A DNA stretch of 64,000 nt, taken from Hymenobacter swuensis DY53. GTDB lineage: Bacteria > Bacteroidota > Bacteroidia > Cytophagales > Hymenobacteraceae. The notes under the pieces are model-generated. The model searched no databases, had not been told where the DNA came from, and was given only the letters and a program-made list of their open reading frames with translations. The stretch is from NCBI RefSeq assembly GCF_000576555.1, contig NZ_CP007145.1:682001-746000 (forward strand), written 5' to 3'. This document shows positions 16,258-24,676 of this stretch, in pieces (position 1 is the stretch's first letter; each line of letters starts with the position of its first letter). Position numbers and translations under genes: made by a program.

Positions 16258-18006
16258 ATGAACCTCAAAACCAAAATCACCCTGGCCTTCGTCACCATGC
16301 TGCTGCTGCTGCTGGGCGTGAGTGCGTTTACCCTGTTCTCGCTCAACCGCCTTGACCGCACGGCGCGCAACGTGCTGCAGGACAATTTCTACTCCGTAGA
16401 GCTGGGTCAGCGCATGCTGCGCGCCCTCGACAGCGTGCAGACCGCGCCGCCCGTGGCATTGTCCAGCTTCCGGGAGGCTCTCACCCGCGAGGCCGGCAAC
16501 GTGACGGAAGTGGGTGAGCAGGCGGTGGTAGACAGCCTCACCGCCACGCTGGCCCGCTACGAGCGGCTGCCCCAGGCCGCTACCGCCGCCCGGCTCCGCA
16601 CGCTCACCTACCGCATGATTGACCTGAACACCCAGGCCCTCACCCGCAAAAACGAAGCCGCCAACCGAACCGCCACCCAGCAGCAGCGCTACGTGCTGGC
16701 GTTGCTCACCTTCGCGCTGCTGACCTCCCTGCTATTCGTACTGAGCGTGCCCGAGGCGGCCGTGGGGGGCCTGCGCAAGCTCACGGCCAGCATCGAAAAC
16801 GCCACTAATCAGGATTATTCGTCCTCCATTCCGGTGGAAAGCCACGACGAGTTTGGCACCGTGGCGCGGGCTTTCAACCGCATGCTGGTGCAGCTGCAGG
16901 ACTACCGCACCTCCACGCTGGCCCAGCTGATGGCCGAGCGCAACCGCGCCGCCAGCATCGTGAACAACCTCGATGAGGGCCTGCTACTGGTGGATGAGCA
17001 CCGCCGGGTGCTGCTGGTGAACCCCGTAGCCGCCGAGCTGCTGGGCCAGCCCGCCGCCGGACTGCTGGGCCAGCCGGCCGACGAAGTAGCCCGCCACAAC
17101 GACCTGTTCCGGGAACTGCTGCGCCACCTCGATACGCCCGCCGCCCAGCGCCCCCAGGAGGCTGCCCCGGTGCTCACCCTGGCCCGCAACGGCGAGGAAG
17201 TGTACTACCGCGTAGCCGTGAACGACGTCATCAGCTTCAACGAGGCGCTGGATAAGATGGAATTCGTGGGCTCTATCCTCACCCTGCACAACGTGTCGGA
17301 GTTCAAGAAGCTGGATCAGGCCAAGTCGAACTTCCTGGCTACCGTGTCGCACGAGCTGAAAACGCCGCTGTCCAGCATCAATTTCAGCCTGAAGCTGCTG
17401 CAGAATGGCAAAGTGGGCTCCGTAAACGAGGAGCAGCAGCGGATTCTGGCCACCATCAAGCAGGAAAACCAGCGGCTACTGAAGCTGGTGGGCGAGCTGA
17501 TTGACGTGTCGAGGCTGGAATCGGGCAACATCCAGCTCAACTTCCAGCCCACCCAGGTGCGCGACATCGTGCAGTTCGCGGCCGATACCATCCAGCTCCA
17601 GCTCCAGCCCAAGCAGCTCACCCTCGACATCCAGGTGCCCGCCGAGCTGCCCCCCGTGCGCGCTGACATCGAGAAAACCACCTGGGTGCTGCTGAACCTG
17701 CTGGCCAACGGCATCCGCTACTCGCCCGAGCAGGGACAGCTGCACATCCGGGCGGCGTTGGCTGCGGGTGGGCAGCAGGTGGAGGTGCTGGTGCAGGACC
17801 ACGGCCCCGGCATTGCGCCCCAATACCAGGAAAAGATCTTCCAGCGCTTTGTGCAGATTCCCGATAAAACCGGCTACCGGGGCGGCTCGGGTTTAGGCCT
17901 GAGCATTGCCCGCGAGTTTATCGGCAGCCAGGGCGGGCAGCTGTGGGTGGAAAGCGAACTGGGCAGCGGCAGCACCTTCCGGTTCACGCTGCCAGTGGCG
18001 GGGTGA
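16258..18006 (+). CDS. Sensor histidine kinase with HAMP and PAS domains
   Basis: A 582-aa membrane kinase. The N-terminal span (about 7-28) and a second span (about 145-165) bracket a helical periplasmic domain. HAMP (about 165-220), PAS (about 228-340), HisKA with His365 in SHELKTP, and a HATPase domain with N, G1 (DHGPGIAP) and G2 (GGSGLGLSI) boxes follow. It lies just downstream of the stand-alone KdpD sensor domain, which lacks a kinase. The likely partner is the sigma-54 response regulator at 6.1 kb at the other end of the locus. The pairing is inferred from position. Confidence 0.95.
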   Translation: MNLKTKITLAFVTMLLLLLGVSAFTLFSLNRLDRTARNVLQDNFYSVELGQRMLRALDSVQTAPPVALSSFREALTREAGNVTEVGEQAVVDSLTATLARYERLPQAATAARLRTLTYRMIDLNTQALTRKNEAANRTATQQQRYVLALLTFALLTSLLFVLSVPEAAVGGLRKLTASIENATNQDYSSSIPVESHDEFGTVARAFNRMLVQLQDYRTSTLAQLMAERNRAASIVNNLDEGLLLVDEHRRVLLVNPVAAELLGQPAAGLLGQPADEVARHNDLFRELLRHLDTPAAQRPQEAAPVLTLARNGEEVYYRVAVNDVISFNEALDKMEFVGSILTLHNVSEFKKLDQAKSNFLATVSHELKTPLSSINFSLKLLQNGKVGSVNEEQQRILATIKQENQRLLKLVGELIDVSRLESGNIQLNFQPTQVRDIVQFAADTIQLQLQPKQLTLDIQVPAELPPVRADIEKTTWVLLNLLANGIRYSPEQGQLHIRAALAAGGQQVEVLVQDHGPGIAPQYQEKIFQRFVQIPDKTGYRGGSGLGLSIAREFIGSQGGQLWVESELGSGSTFRFTLPVAG

Positions 18007-18140
18007 AAAGTCAAAAAAACAAGCTCAACAGCGTGTAAACAAGATTTGGGGTTTATCCGGCGGCTGGTTGACGGCTCGCGTACAAGCAAATACGAAGCCC
18101 CAATAATGGGGCATCCGTTTACTACCAGACCTCCTGTACT

Positions 18141-18542
18141 ATGAAACTTTCCTTGCTTGCTGCCGCCGCGTTGCTATTCACTGCTACCGCCGCCACTGCT
18201 CAAATTTCACCTTCTGAGCCCCAGCGGGGCGGAACGCTCAATCAGACCACCGTGCAGCCGCAGAATCCGGCTAACCCCACTACCAATCCTGGTAACCTCG
18301 ACCAGCGTACTCCTACTTCCACTAACCCTACGCAAACCGTACCCGGCACCATCGACCAGCGGCCTACTACGTCGCCTATGGTAACGCCCGGTGGGGTGCG
18401 CCGTGCCACTCAGCCTACTACGGCTCCCAGCCGCACCACTACTAACGGCCGCCGCGTGAGAACTGTACGCGGTACCTCCACCACGCCAATGGGTACCACT
18501 CCCGCCGGGACCACCACTCCGGCCGGTACTATTCGTCCGTAA
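18141..18542 (+). CDS. Secreted Thr/Pro-rich low-complexity protein
   Basis: A 133-aa protein with a clear signal peptide (MKLSLLAAAALLFTATAATAQ) and a mature part made almost entirely of Thr, Pro, Asn, Gly and Gln, with repeats such as TTPAGTTTPAGT. No domain is recognisable. It is probably unstructured in the periplasm or at the surface. A terminator follows its stop. Confidence 0.75.
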   Translation: MKLSLLAAAALLFTATAATAQISPSEPQRGGTLNQTTVQPQNPANPTTNPGNLDQRTPTSTNPTQTVPGTIDQRPTTSPMVTPGGVRRATQPTTAPSRTTTNGRRVRTVRGTSTTPMGTTPAGTTTPAGTIRP

Positions 18543-18560
18543 CGCAAGATAATACCACAT

Positions 18561-18597
18561 AAAAAGGCCGCTCCGTATCATACGGAGCGGCCTTTTT
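18561..18597. terminator. Bidirectional terminator between convergent genes
   Basis: AAAAAGGCCGCTCCGTAT and ATACGGAGCGGCCTTTTT form a perfect stem with A and T runs on both sides. It serves the secreted protein on the left and the minus-strand gene on the right. Confidence 0.9.
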
Positions 18598-18618
18598 ATG
18601 TGACGCGGAGTAGGTGGG

Positions 18619-18966
18619 TTAGCGGCTTTGTTCCAACTGCCCGCCAGCCTTCAGCAGCGTATCCGACAGGCTCGACAGACCGCTACGGACTTCGTCAGGA
18701 GCCGTGCGTACAATTTCGGCGGTTTGCGCGCCCAGCATGCTCAGAGAACGGCCAATGGCCTGCGCGTCGAGGCCCGCGTCGCCGGCGCTGAGCAAGGATT
18801 GTAAGTTGCCCAGCTCGCGGCCAATATCCTGCAGAGCCGGCTCGCCGCTTTGTAACAGGTGCTGCTGCCAGGTTTCGGTGTTGTCCATTGCCCCGCTGAG
18901 GGGAATGCCCGTCAGGCCGTTGCTGAGAGAGTGATTAGTGGCATTCAGCAGATCAGAGAATATCAT
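18619..18966 (-). CDS. Hypothetical helical protein
   Basis: A 115-aa protein of unknown function. The sequence from MIFSDLLNATNHSLS onwards is predicted to be a series of amphipathic helices, with no signal peptide or membrane segment. The alternative upstream start (18993) would add nine residues. It is the gene before uvsE in map order and both are on the minus strand, 80 bases apart. Confidence 0.6.
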   Translation of the reverse strand: MIFSDLLNATNHSLSNGLTGIPLSGAMDNTETWQQHLLQSGEPALQDIGRELGNLQSLLSAGDAGLDAQAIGRSLSMLGAQTAEIVRTAPDEVRSGLSSLSDTLLKAGGQLEQSR

Positions 18967-19046
18967 CGGAAGGGGAGAAGTAAGTGAAGACAAGCGGTGT
19001 GGCTTATCGGAGGGCTGTACGGCAGGGAAGCGCCAGGGGTTGAACT

Positions 19047-19961
19047 TTACTGTGCTGCAGGCAACGACACCGCCAGTCGGCCCACGTCACGCAGAATACC
19101 GCAGGCCCGGCCGGCGCTGGCTTCCTTGTCCTTTATTTCCAGCATGATATCCACGTCTAGGTCACCTAACTCGGGCAGAAAGGCCCGGAATAGGTCTTCC
19201 TCCATGCTGGCCGTGTGCTTGCCTTTCCGCTCACCGTGGGCCTGCGAGCTGTAGTCCATCATCATCACCCCATCGCGCGCAGGATGCCAGGTGGCGGCAG
19301 CCAGGCGCAGGGCTTCGGCCATTGGCTCGCCGTGGTTGAGGCACTCGTGGTGGAAGTTGTCGAACAAGATGGGGATGCCCACGGCCTGATGCACGCGCAG
19401 GCAGTCCTGCAGGCTGAATAGCCGGTCGTCGTTTTCGATGACGAGGCGGGCGCGCACGGCCTCGGGCAACTGCCGATAGGTGGCAATAAAGCGGCTGATA
19501 GCTAGGTCCCGGTCGCCGTAGAGGCCGCCCACGTGAATCTGGAGCTTGTGGGTGCTGTCGAGGCCCATCAGGTCCAGCATTGAGCCCTGGTACACTAGCT
19601 CCTGCACGCTACGCTCCACAATACCGGCATCGGGTGAGTTCAGCACCACAAACTGGTCGGGGTGGAAGGAGATGCGCATGTCGTGGGCTTTCACGAAGTC
19701 GCCCACCTGCCGGAACTCTGCCGCAAAGCGCGTCTGCCAGGGAAAGGTGTTGATGGGGTGGGAGCCAAACGGCACCACCCCCGAGCCAATCCGGAAAAAC
19801 AGCAGCTGCCTCTCCACGTTCCAGGCCAGAATTCGCAGCAAGCAGCGCAGGTTGTTTCCCACGGCCAACTCTACCCGCTCGTCAGAATAAGAAGCCAGCC
19901 GGAATGTGCTGGTCGTGGTGCAGTCCAGGGATTCGTTTACGCAAGGATATCCAATCTTCAT
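19047..19961 (-). CDS. uvsE: UV DNA damage endonuclease
   Basis: A 304-aa UvsE/UVDE enzyme that nicks DNA 5' of UV photoproducts to start an alternative excision repair pathway. It has the TIM-barrel layout with metal-ligand segments MRISFHPDQFVVLN, LQIHVGG, LVIENDD, ILFDNFHHE and IMLEIKDKE. It begins MKIGYPCVN, typical of the family. Length is normal. An inverted repeat lies directly upstream. Confidence 0.95.
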   Translation of the reverse strand: MKIGYPCVNESLDCTTTSTFRLASYSDERVELAVGNNLRCLLRILAWNVERQLLFFRIGSGVVPFGSHPINTFPWQTRFAAEFRQVGDFVKAHDMRISFHPDQFVVLNSPDAGIVERSVQELVYQGSMLDLMGLDSTHKLQIHVGGLYGDRDLAISRFIATYRQLPEAVRARLVIENDDRLFSLQDCLRVHQAVGIPILFDNFHHECLNHGEPMAEALRLAAATWHPARDGVMMMDYSSQAHGERKGKHTASMEEDLFRAFLPELGDLDVDIMLEIKDKEASAGRACGILRDVGRLAVSLPAAQ

Positions 19962-19973
19962 ACCCCGGTATAC

Positions 19974-20073
19974 GGTGATTTAGTGATTTAGTGAGTCGGT
20001 GATTTTGCCGTTCTGCAGGCATTTTTACTGCAAATTGAACGGCAAACTCACTGGATCGACTTACTAAATCACC
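19974..20073. repeat. Inverted repeat, GTGATTTAGTGA / TTTGCCGTTC family
   Basis: The left side GGTGATTTAGTGATTTAGTG and TTTGCCGTTC pair with GAACGGCAAACTCAC and TTACTAAATCACC on the right. A second member lies at 49624-49735 with the same TTTGCCGT core. It sits between uvsE and the next minus-strand gene. Confidence 0.83.
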
Positions 20074-20074
20074 A

Positions 20075-20755
20075 TTATTCCACCTCGTAGCCGCGGTTGT
20101 CCTTGAAGTTCTTGTTGTAGCGGCGGCGGTTCAGGCGGTCCAGCTCGGCGGCTTTGGCGGCGGCTTCTTCTTTGTTGATTTCCTCCATTTTGCGGCGCTG
20201 CTTGCCCTCGCGCGAGAACTGCTCATAGAGTAAACTCACGGGGCTGGCCAGCGTGGGAACTGGAGCCTTGGGCGCGGCCGAATCGACGGGGAACAGGGGT
20301 TTGGGCGCGGGCGGGCGCTTAACGGCGCTGGTAGGAGCCGTGCTGGGCCGCTTAATATTGCGCAAAGCCCGGTTGATAACGGCGCGGTCGGGGCGGCCTT
20401 CCGTGATTCGAACCTCGCCTAGCTGCACGGTGTCCTGCACCAGTTTGATCTGCACGATGAGCTGAGAAAGGCCGGTGCCGCCCAGCGGCAGGCGCTGCGC
20501 CTTGAAACCCACGGCCCGGAAAATGAGCGTGTCGGTATTGTTGGCCGTGATGCTGAAGTCGCCCTCGGCGGTGGCAGTGGTGCCCAGGCGGGTGCGCTGC
20601 ACAATAACGGAGGCCCCCGGAATGGGCCGGCGGTTGCTGGCATCCGACACGCTGCCGGTTACCCGCAGCTGGGCCGTGGCGGCTCCGGCCAGCAGTAGCA
20701 AAACCAGCAGCCACCCGGCGCGCAACAAACCCATAGGCAAACGAAAAGGCATCAT
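20075..20755 (-). CDS. Carboxypeptidase-regulatory-like domain protein
   Basis: A 226-aa secreted protein with a signal peptide (LLVLLLLAGAATAQ). Residues about 30-110 match the CarboxypepD_reg-like beta-sandwich found at the start of many Bacteroidetes envelope proteins (VTGSVSDASNRRPIPGASV, then TTATAEGDFSI). The C-terminal part is Pro-rich and then charged and helical (EEINKEEAAAKAAEL). The start is one of two adjacent ATG codons (20755 or 20752). The longer start at 20794 would place charged residues before the signal. Function unknown. Confidence 0.8.
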   Translation of the reverse strand: MMPFRLPMGLLRAGWLLVLLLLAGAATAQLRVTGSVSDASNRRPIPGASVIVQRTRLGTTATAEGDFSITANNTDTLIFRAVGFKAQRLPLGGTGLSQLIVQIKLVQDTVQLGEVRITEGRPDRAVINRALRNIKRPSTAPTSAVKRPPAPKPLFPVDSAAPKAPVPTLASPVSLLYEQFSREGKQRRKMEEINKEEAAAKAAELDRLNRRRYNKNFKDNRGYEVE

Positions 20756-20847
20756 CAGATAGCAAACTAACGCACCACGGCCGGAGAAAGCCAATTAAAA
20801 CCGATCAGGCCCCCGGCATTATCGACGCAGCCACGCCGGAAGGAGAC

Positions 20848-20883
20848 AAAAAGAGCCCGCACCGTTGCAGGTGCGGGCTCTTT
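20848..20883 (-). terminator. Terminator after the 20.9 kb lipoprotein gene
   Basis: On the minus strand AAAGAGCCCGCACC, a short loop, then GGTGCGGGCTCTTTTTG. The stem is perfect and followed by T residues, just downstream of the lipoprotein stop. Confidence 0.88.
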
Positions 20884-20930
20884 GGTTGTAAGCAAATTCG
20901 CGGCCGGATTAGATCGGCCAGCCAAACAGC

Positions 20931-21569
20931 TTACTTGATGACGGATTTGTCGCCTTCTTCCGGTTTCATTTTTACGGTGCCGTCGTCGCCGTCCATCTTC
21001 ATTTTGTTGCCTTCGGCGTCCTTGATTTTTACGTCGCCGTCGGCCTTTACTTTTACCTTCGAGCCGTCACCCATCTCAGCCGAGGAAGCCGATGCGTCAG
21101 CGCTGCTCATATCGGAAGTCGCCATGTTGGAATCGTCCTCCATGTAGCGGTCTTCCATGTAGTCTGTACGGCTCGACTCATAGGCCGAGTACTGCGTGGG
21201 GTCGGTGAAAATGGTTTTCATCTCCGTGTCGGTGTCGGTGTATACGCCCTGCATGGCGGCGGCCATACCTACGGTGTCGGTGGCATACTTCGTCTGGAGT
21301 TCAGCAATGCGCTGGCCGCGCGTCACGTACGCCGTCCGGATTTTGGTACGGGTGGCGTCGTCGAATTTCATTTTGGCAGCCATATCTGCCGCAATCCGGT
21401 CGGCGCGGCGCTCAATGGCTTCGGGCGTGTAGGCCGTCTGCGCCGTGGTAGTGGTTGTGGTAGTGGTTGTGCCGTCGGCCGAGGTAGTGGTTTCGGCGGT
21501 TTTATTTTCCGAGCATGAGGCCGTCATAAATGCAGCCGCAGCCGAAAGGATTAACAGGGTCTTTTTCAT
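20931..21569 (-). CDS. Lipoprotein with Thr run and acidic repeats
   Basis: A 212-aa protein with a lipobox (MTASC, Cys19). After it comes a stretch of nine Thr, a helical domain (about 48-140) with YTPEAIERRADRIAADMAAKM, and a C-terminal region of alternating Lys/Asp/Gly segments (KVKVKADGDVKIKDAEG). I do not recognise a family. It is probably anchored in the envelope. The acidic, repetitive tail is unusual beside its neighbours. Confidence 0.8.
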   Translation of the reverse strand: MKKTLLILSAAAAFMTASCSENKTAETTTSADGTTTTTTTTTAQTAYTPEAIERRADRIAADMAAKMKFDDATRTKIRTAYVTRGQRIAELQTKYATDTVGMAAAMQGVYTDTDTEMKTIFTDPTQYSAYESSRTDYMEDRYMEDDSNMATSDMSSADASASSAEMGDGSKVKVKADGDVKIKDAEGNKMKMDGDDGTVKMKPEEGDKSVIK

Positions 21570-21661
21570 GGCGTTGAGAGAAGGTAAAGGGAGAGAAGAG
21601 GATGGGAAAAATGTAATGCGACCTATACGGAGTGCAAGCGCGGCCGGTTACCGACGGGGCA

Positions 21662-21696
21662 AACAAAAGCCCGCTGCGGTAATCCGCAACGGGCTC
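21662..21696 (-). terminator. Terminator after the metallophosphoesterase gene
   Basis: On the minus strand AGCCCGTTGCGG, loop ATTA, CCGCAGCGGGCT, then TTTGTTTG. One mismatch in the stem. It lies 26 bases past the metallophosphoesterase stop. Confidence 0.8.
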
Positions 21697-21721
21697 AGGT
21701 AGGATGCAGAACGTTAGTGGC

Positions 21722-22966
21722 TTACCCCCGGCGCAACTCAAACACGGTAATTTCGGGCAGGAAGCCCACCCGGCCGTGGTAGCCGATAAAGCCCAGCCCG
21801 GCATTCACGTAGAGGTACTGCTTGCCGCGCTGGTACAAACCGGCCCACTGCTTGTAGGCATACTGCACCGGGCTCCACTTCAGAAACGACAGGTTCACAC
21901 CGAACTGCATGCCATGGGTATGGCCCGCCAGCATTAGGTCAATGTCGTCATACTGATGTACCTGTCCGTCCCAGTGCGAAGGGTCGTGCGAAAGCAGGAT
22001 TTTGAAGGGTGCGGCAGCATCAGCAGCGGCGTGAGCCTGGGCCAGCTTGCCGTACTGCGTAAATCCCCGGGCCCCCCAGTTCTGCACGCCCAGAATGACA
22101 ATCTTCTCGCCGTTGCGCTCCACCGTACGGGCCTCGTCCAGCAGCAGCTCCCAGCCAATTTTGGCGTGATTCTGCTTCAGCCGCGCTAAGTTGGCCTCCC
22201 ACAAAGAACGATCCTCCTTGAATTCAGGCACGTAGTCGCCGTAGTCGTGGTTGCCGAGCACGGAGTAGATGGGCAGCTTCGATTGGATGCCAGCCAGCGT
22301 GTCGATGTGCTCTTCTACCTCAGTGGCGTAGTTGTTCACTAGGTCACCGGTCATGAAAATCTGGTCGGCCTGCTGCTCGTTGATGAGCTGCACAGCCCGC
22401 TGCAACGGCTCTTTGGAGTGGAAGGAGCCTGTGTGCAGATCAGAAATCTGAAGCAGCTTAAACCCATCGAAGGAGGCCGGCAGGTTGGGAAAGCGCAGCG
22501 TCACGCGGCGCACGGTGTAATCGGTGCCGCCCTTGGCCATGCCCCATAGCAGCGACACGAACGGAATGGCGCCCAGCACCAGAGCGGCCTTGCTCAGAAA
22601 CTCACTGCGCGAGATGCCCGCGCCGCTGGGCGTGCCGGCGGTCCGGGTGCCGCTCTGGAAAGCCCAGCGGGCCAGCCGCGTGAGGTCTTCCAGCAGTAGT
22701 GGAATCAGAATGACGATTTTGGCCGCAATCATGGCCAGCAGTAGCCCACCCAGGTAGGACTTAAAGGAGGCATGTTCCTGGCGGTTGCGCATGGCCCAGA
22801 ATCCGAGGACCCAAATCAGCACCGAAACGCCCCAGTACAGAGTGGCCGTTAGCCGGCGGGTACTGGAGTCAGCATGTTGAAAAATGGTGCGAAATGCCTG
22901 GTAGCCATACCACTCGGCCACGGCTATCAAGCCGAAAAAGAAAACGAGAAATGAGGGGTTGCGCAT
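21722..22966 (-). CDS. Membrane metallophosphoesterase, calcineurin-like
   Basis: A 414-aa protein with about four N-terminal membrane spans (first ~115 residues) and a C-terminal phosphoesterase domain. The metal-binding motifs are in order: ISDLHTGSFH, MTGDLVNN, LGNHDYGD, LSHDPSHWD and AGHTHGMQFG. This is the YkuE/YaeI-like layout seen in enzymes acting on lipid or cell-wall phosphates. The true substrate is unknown. It is divergent from radC. Confidence 0.92.
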   Translation of the reverse strand: MRNPSFLVFFFGLIAVAEWYGYQAFRTIFQHADSSTRRLTATLYWGVSVLIWVLGFWAMRNRQEHASFKSYLGGLLLAMIAAKIVILIPLLLEDLTRLARWAFQSGTRTAGTPSGAGISRSEFLSKAALVLGAIPFVSLLWGMAKGGTDYTVRRVTLRFPNLPASFDGFKLLQISDLHTGSFHSKEPLQRAVQLINEQQADQIFMTGDLVNNYATEVEEHIDTLAGIQSKLPIYSVLGNHDYGDYVPEFKEDRSLWEANLARLKQNHAKIGWELLLDEARTVERNGEKIVILGVQNWGARGFTQYGKLAQAHAAADAAAPFKILLSHDPSHWDGQVHQYDDIDLMLAGHTHGMQFGVNLSFLKWSPVQYAYKQWAGLYQRGKQYLYVNAGLGFIGYHGRVGFLPEITVFELRRG

Positions 22967-23079
22967 AGAGAAAGTACAAACCAGCGGGCCGTAAAGTAGT
23001 TCGGGGCCGGTTGCTACGGGAAAAGACGTGGTTGCGGAGTTTTTGCTTTAAATTCCGGAGCTAACAACAACGGTGCCCT

Positions 23080-23841
23080 ATGCAAGAGTTTGACAATCTG
23101 ACGGAAAATATGCCAGTGCAGGCTCCCGAATCGGCAGCCGTTCCTTATGAAACGCCCGCTTCGTTCGGTATCAAGAGCTGGGCCGAAGAAGACCGGCCGC
23201 GCGAAAAACTGATGCAGAAGGGCCGCGCCGCCCTATCAGATGCCGAACTGCTGGCCATTCTGCTGGGTTCAGGTACGGCCAAACTCTCGGCCGTGGATGT
23301 AGCCAAGCTGGTACTCAGCGCCGCTCAGAATGACCTGAACGCCCTGGCCCGCTTTTCCCTGAAGGAGCTGATGCGCCAAAAGGGAATAGGGGAAGCCAAA
23401 GCCATTACCATTGTGGCGGCCCTGGAGCTGGGCCGCCGCCGCAAAGAGGCCGATGCGCCCGCCCGTGCTACCATCACCTGCTCCCGCGACATTTACCGCG
23501 TGGTACGTCCCTACCTGCAGGACTTGCCCCACGAGGAGTTCTGGGTGGTGCTGCTGAACCGGGCCAACGTGGTAATGCGCACCGTGAGCATCAGCCGCGG
23601 CGGCGTGGCCGGCACCGTCGCCGACCCCAAGCTCATCTTCAAGGAAGCTTTGGAGCAACTGGCCAGCAGCGTAATTCTGGTGCATAACCACCCCAGCGGC
23701 AATAAGAACCCCTCCGCCGCCGACATTGCTCTCACCCGCAAGCTCAAGGAAGCCGGTCAGTTCCTGGATTTGCCCATCCTCGACCACCTCATCTACACCG
23801 ACAACGGCTACTACAGCTTCGCCGATGAAAGTATGCTGTGA
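23080..23841 (+). CDS. radC: RadC family JAB domain protein
   Basis: A 253-aa UPF0758 protein. An N-terminal helix-hairpin-helix region (KGRAALSDAELLAILLGSG, then LMRQKGIGEAKA) precedes the JAB/JAMM domain with the metal signature HNHPSGNKNPSAADI and the catalytic Glu in the VVLLNRAN region. The family is widespread, but despite its name its role in repair is not established. It is followed 33 bases later by a DUF1684 gene. Confidence 0.95.
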   Translation: MQEFDNLTENMPVQAPESAAVPYETPASFGIKSWAEEDRPREKLMQKGRAALSDAELLAILLGSGTAKLSAVDVAKLVLSAAQNDLNALARFSLKELMRQKGIGEAKAITIVAALELGRRRKEADAPARATITCSRDIYRVVRPYLQDLPHEEFWVVLLNRANVVMRTVSISRGGVAGTVADPKLIFKEALEQLASSVILVHNHPSGNKNPSAADIALTRKLKEAGQFLDLPILDHLIYTDNGYYSFADESML

Positions 23842-23862
23842 GGGGAAGCAGAAGCTGCACGT

Positions 23863-23870
23863 TACTTTTG
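23863..23870 (+). promoter_or_regulatory. -7 element (TACTTTTG) very close to the DUF1684 start
   Basis: TACTTTTG matches TAnnTTTG and ends four bases before the ATG at 23875. If used, transcription would begin at or near the start codon, giving a leaderless message. Confidence 0.5.
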
Positions 23871-23874
23871 CGCT

Positions 23875-24489
23875 ATGCGCTTAAATCCCAAACTACTCAT
23901 TGCCCTCGGTTTACTACTCGTCTTCGGCTACTTCGTGCAGGACTTGGTGCTGGGCAGCGACCAGTACGCCGCCCAGTTGCGCAAAGCCCGCGAGGCCAAG
24001 GACAACGGTTTCCGTCGGGCCGAAGACTCGCCCCTGAGCACCGAGCAGCGCCAGACCTTCGACAGCCTCAAGTACTTCGTTCCCGATAAAGCCTACCGCT
24101 TCGACGCCCAGCTGGAGCAGTTTTCCCAGCGCGACACCGTAGAAATGCCCCTCACCGATGGCAAGGCCGATAAGTACCTGCGCTGGGGCCGGGCCAGCTT
24201 CCTGTTCAACAAGCAGGAGTACAAGCTGACCCTGTTCCTGAAAGCCGACGGCCAAGATACTACGCTGTTCGTGCCCTTCACCGACCGCACCAACGGCTTT
24301 GCCACCTACGGCGGCGGCCGCTACCTCGACGCACCCCTGCCCGCCGCCGGCGACACGGAAGTAATCCTCGACTTCAACGAGGCCTACAACCCCTACTGCG
24401 CCTACGCCGACGGCTTCGCCTGTCCCGTCCCGCCCGCCGACAACCGCCTGACCGTGGAAATCAAGGCCGGGGAAAAAGCCTTCAAGTAG
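23875..24489 (+). CDS. DUF1684 domain-containing protein
   Basis: A 204-aa protein with one N-terminal hydrophobic segment (about 7-24) and then the DUF1684 domain. The diagnostic stretch is FNEAYNPYCAYADGFACPVP followed by PADNRLTVEIKAGEK. Members are exported or membrane-anchored and of unknown function. A promoter-like element sits immediately before the start. Confidence 0.92.
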   Translation: MRLNPKLLIALGLLLVFGYFVQDLVLGSDQYAAQLRKAREAKDNGFRRAEDSPLSTEQRQTFDSLKYFVPDKAYRFDAQLEQFSQRDTVEMPLTDGKADKYLRWGRASFLFNKQEYKLTLFLKADGQDTTLFVPFTDRTNGFATYGGGRYLDAPLPAAGDTEVILDFNEAYNPYCAYADGFACPVPPADNRLTVEIKAGEKAFK

Positions 24490-24580
24490 CGGTACGCCGC
24501 CAACAACTGTTATTCCTCGCTCCGCTCGGAATGACACACGCGGCTATTTCGGCCCGTTTTCCGCCGCCCCGCCGAATCCG

Positions 24581-24588
24581 TACCTTTG
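24581..24588 (+). promoter_or_regulatory. -7 element of pheT (TACCTTTG)
   Basis: TACCTTTG matches TAnnTTTG. The start codon is 89 bases downstream, and the leader between them contains a perfect inverted repeat (24592-24656). Confidence 0.6.
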
Positions 24589-24591
24589 TAG

Positions 24592-24656
24592 TCAGTTGGT
24601 TGCTCGCGGCCAGTTACCAACACAATCCTGACAACTGACCACGAGCAACCAACTGA
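24592..24656. repeat. Inverted repeat in the pheT leader
   Basis: TCAGTTGGTTGCTCG (24592-24606) is exactly complementary to CGAGCAACCAACTGA (24642-24656). It lies between the pheT -7 element and its ATG and so should be transcribed as a leader hairpin. Just upstream, at 24511-24535, is an isolated right half of the GTCATTCCGA family. Confidence 0.8.
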
Positions 24657-24676
24657 CAACTCGCAACTCGTAACTG

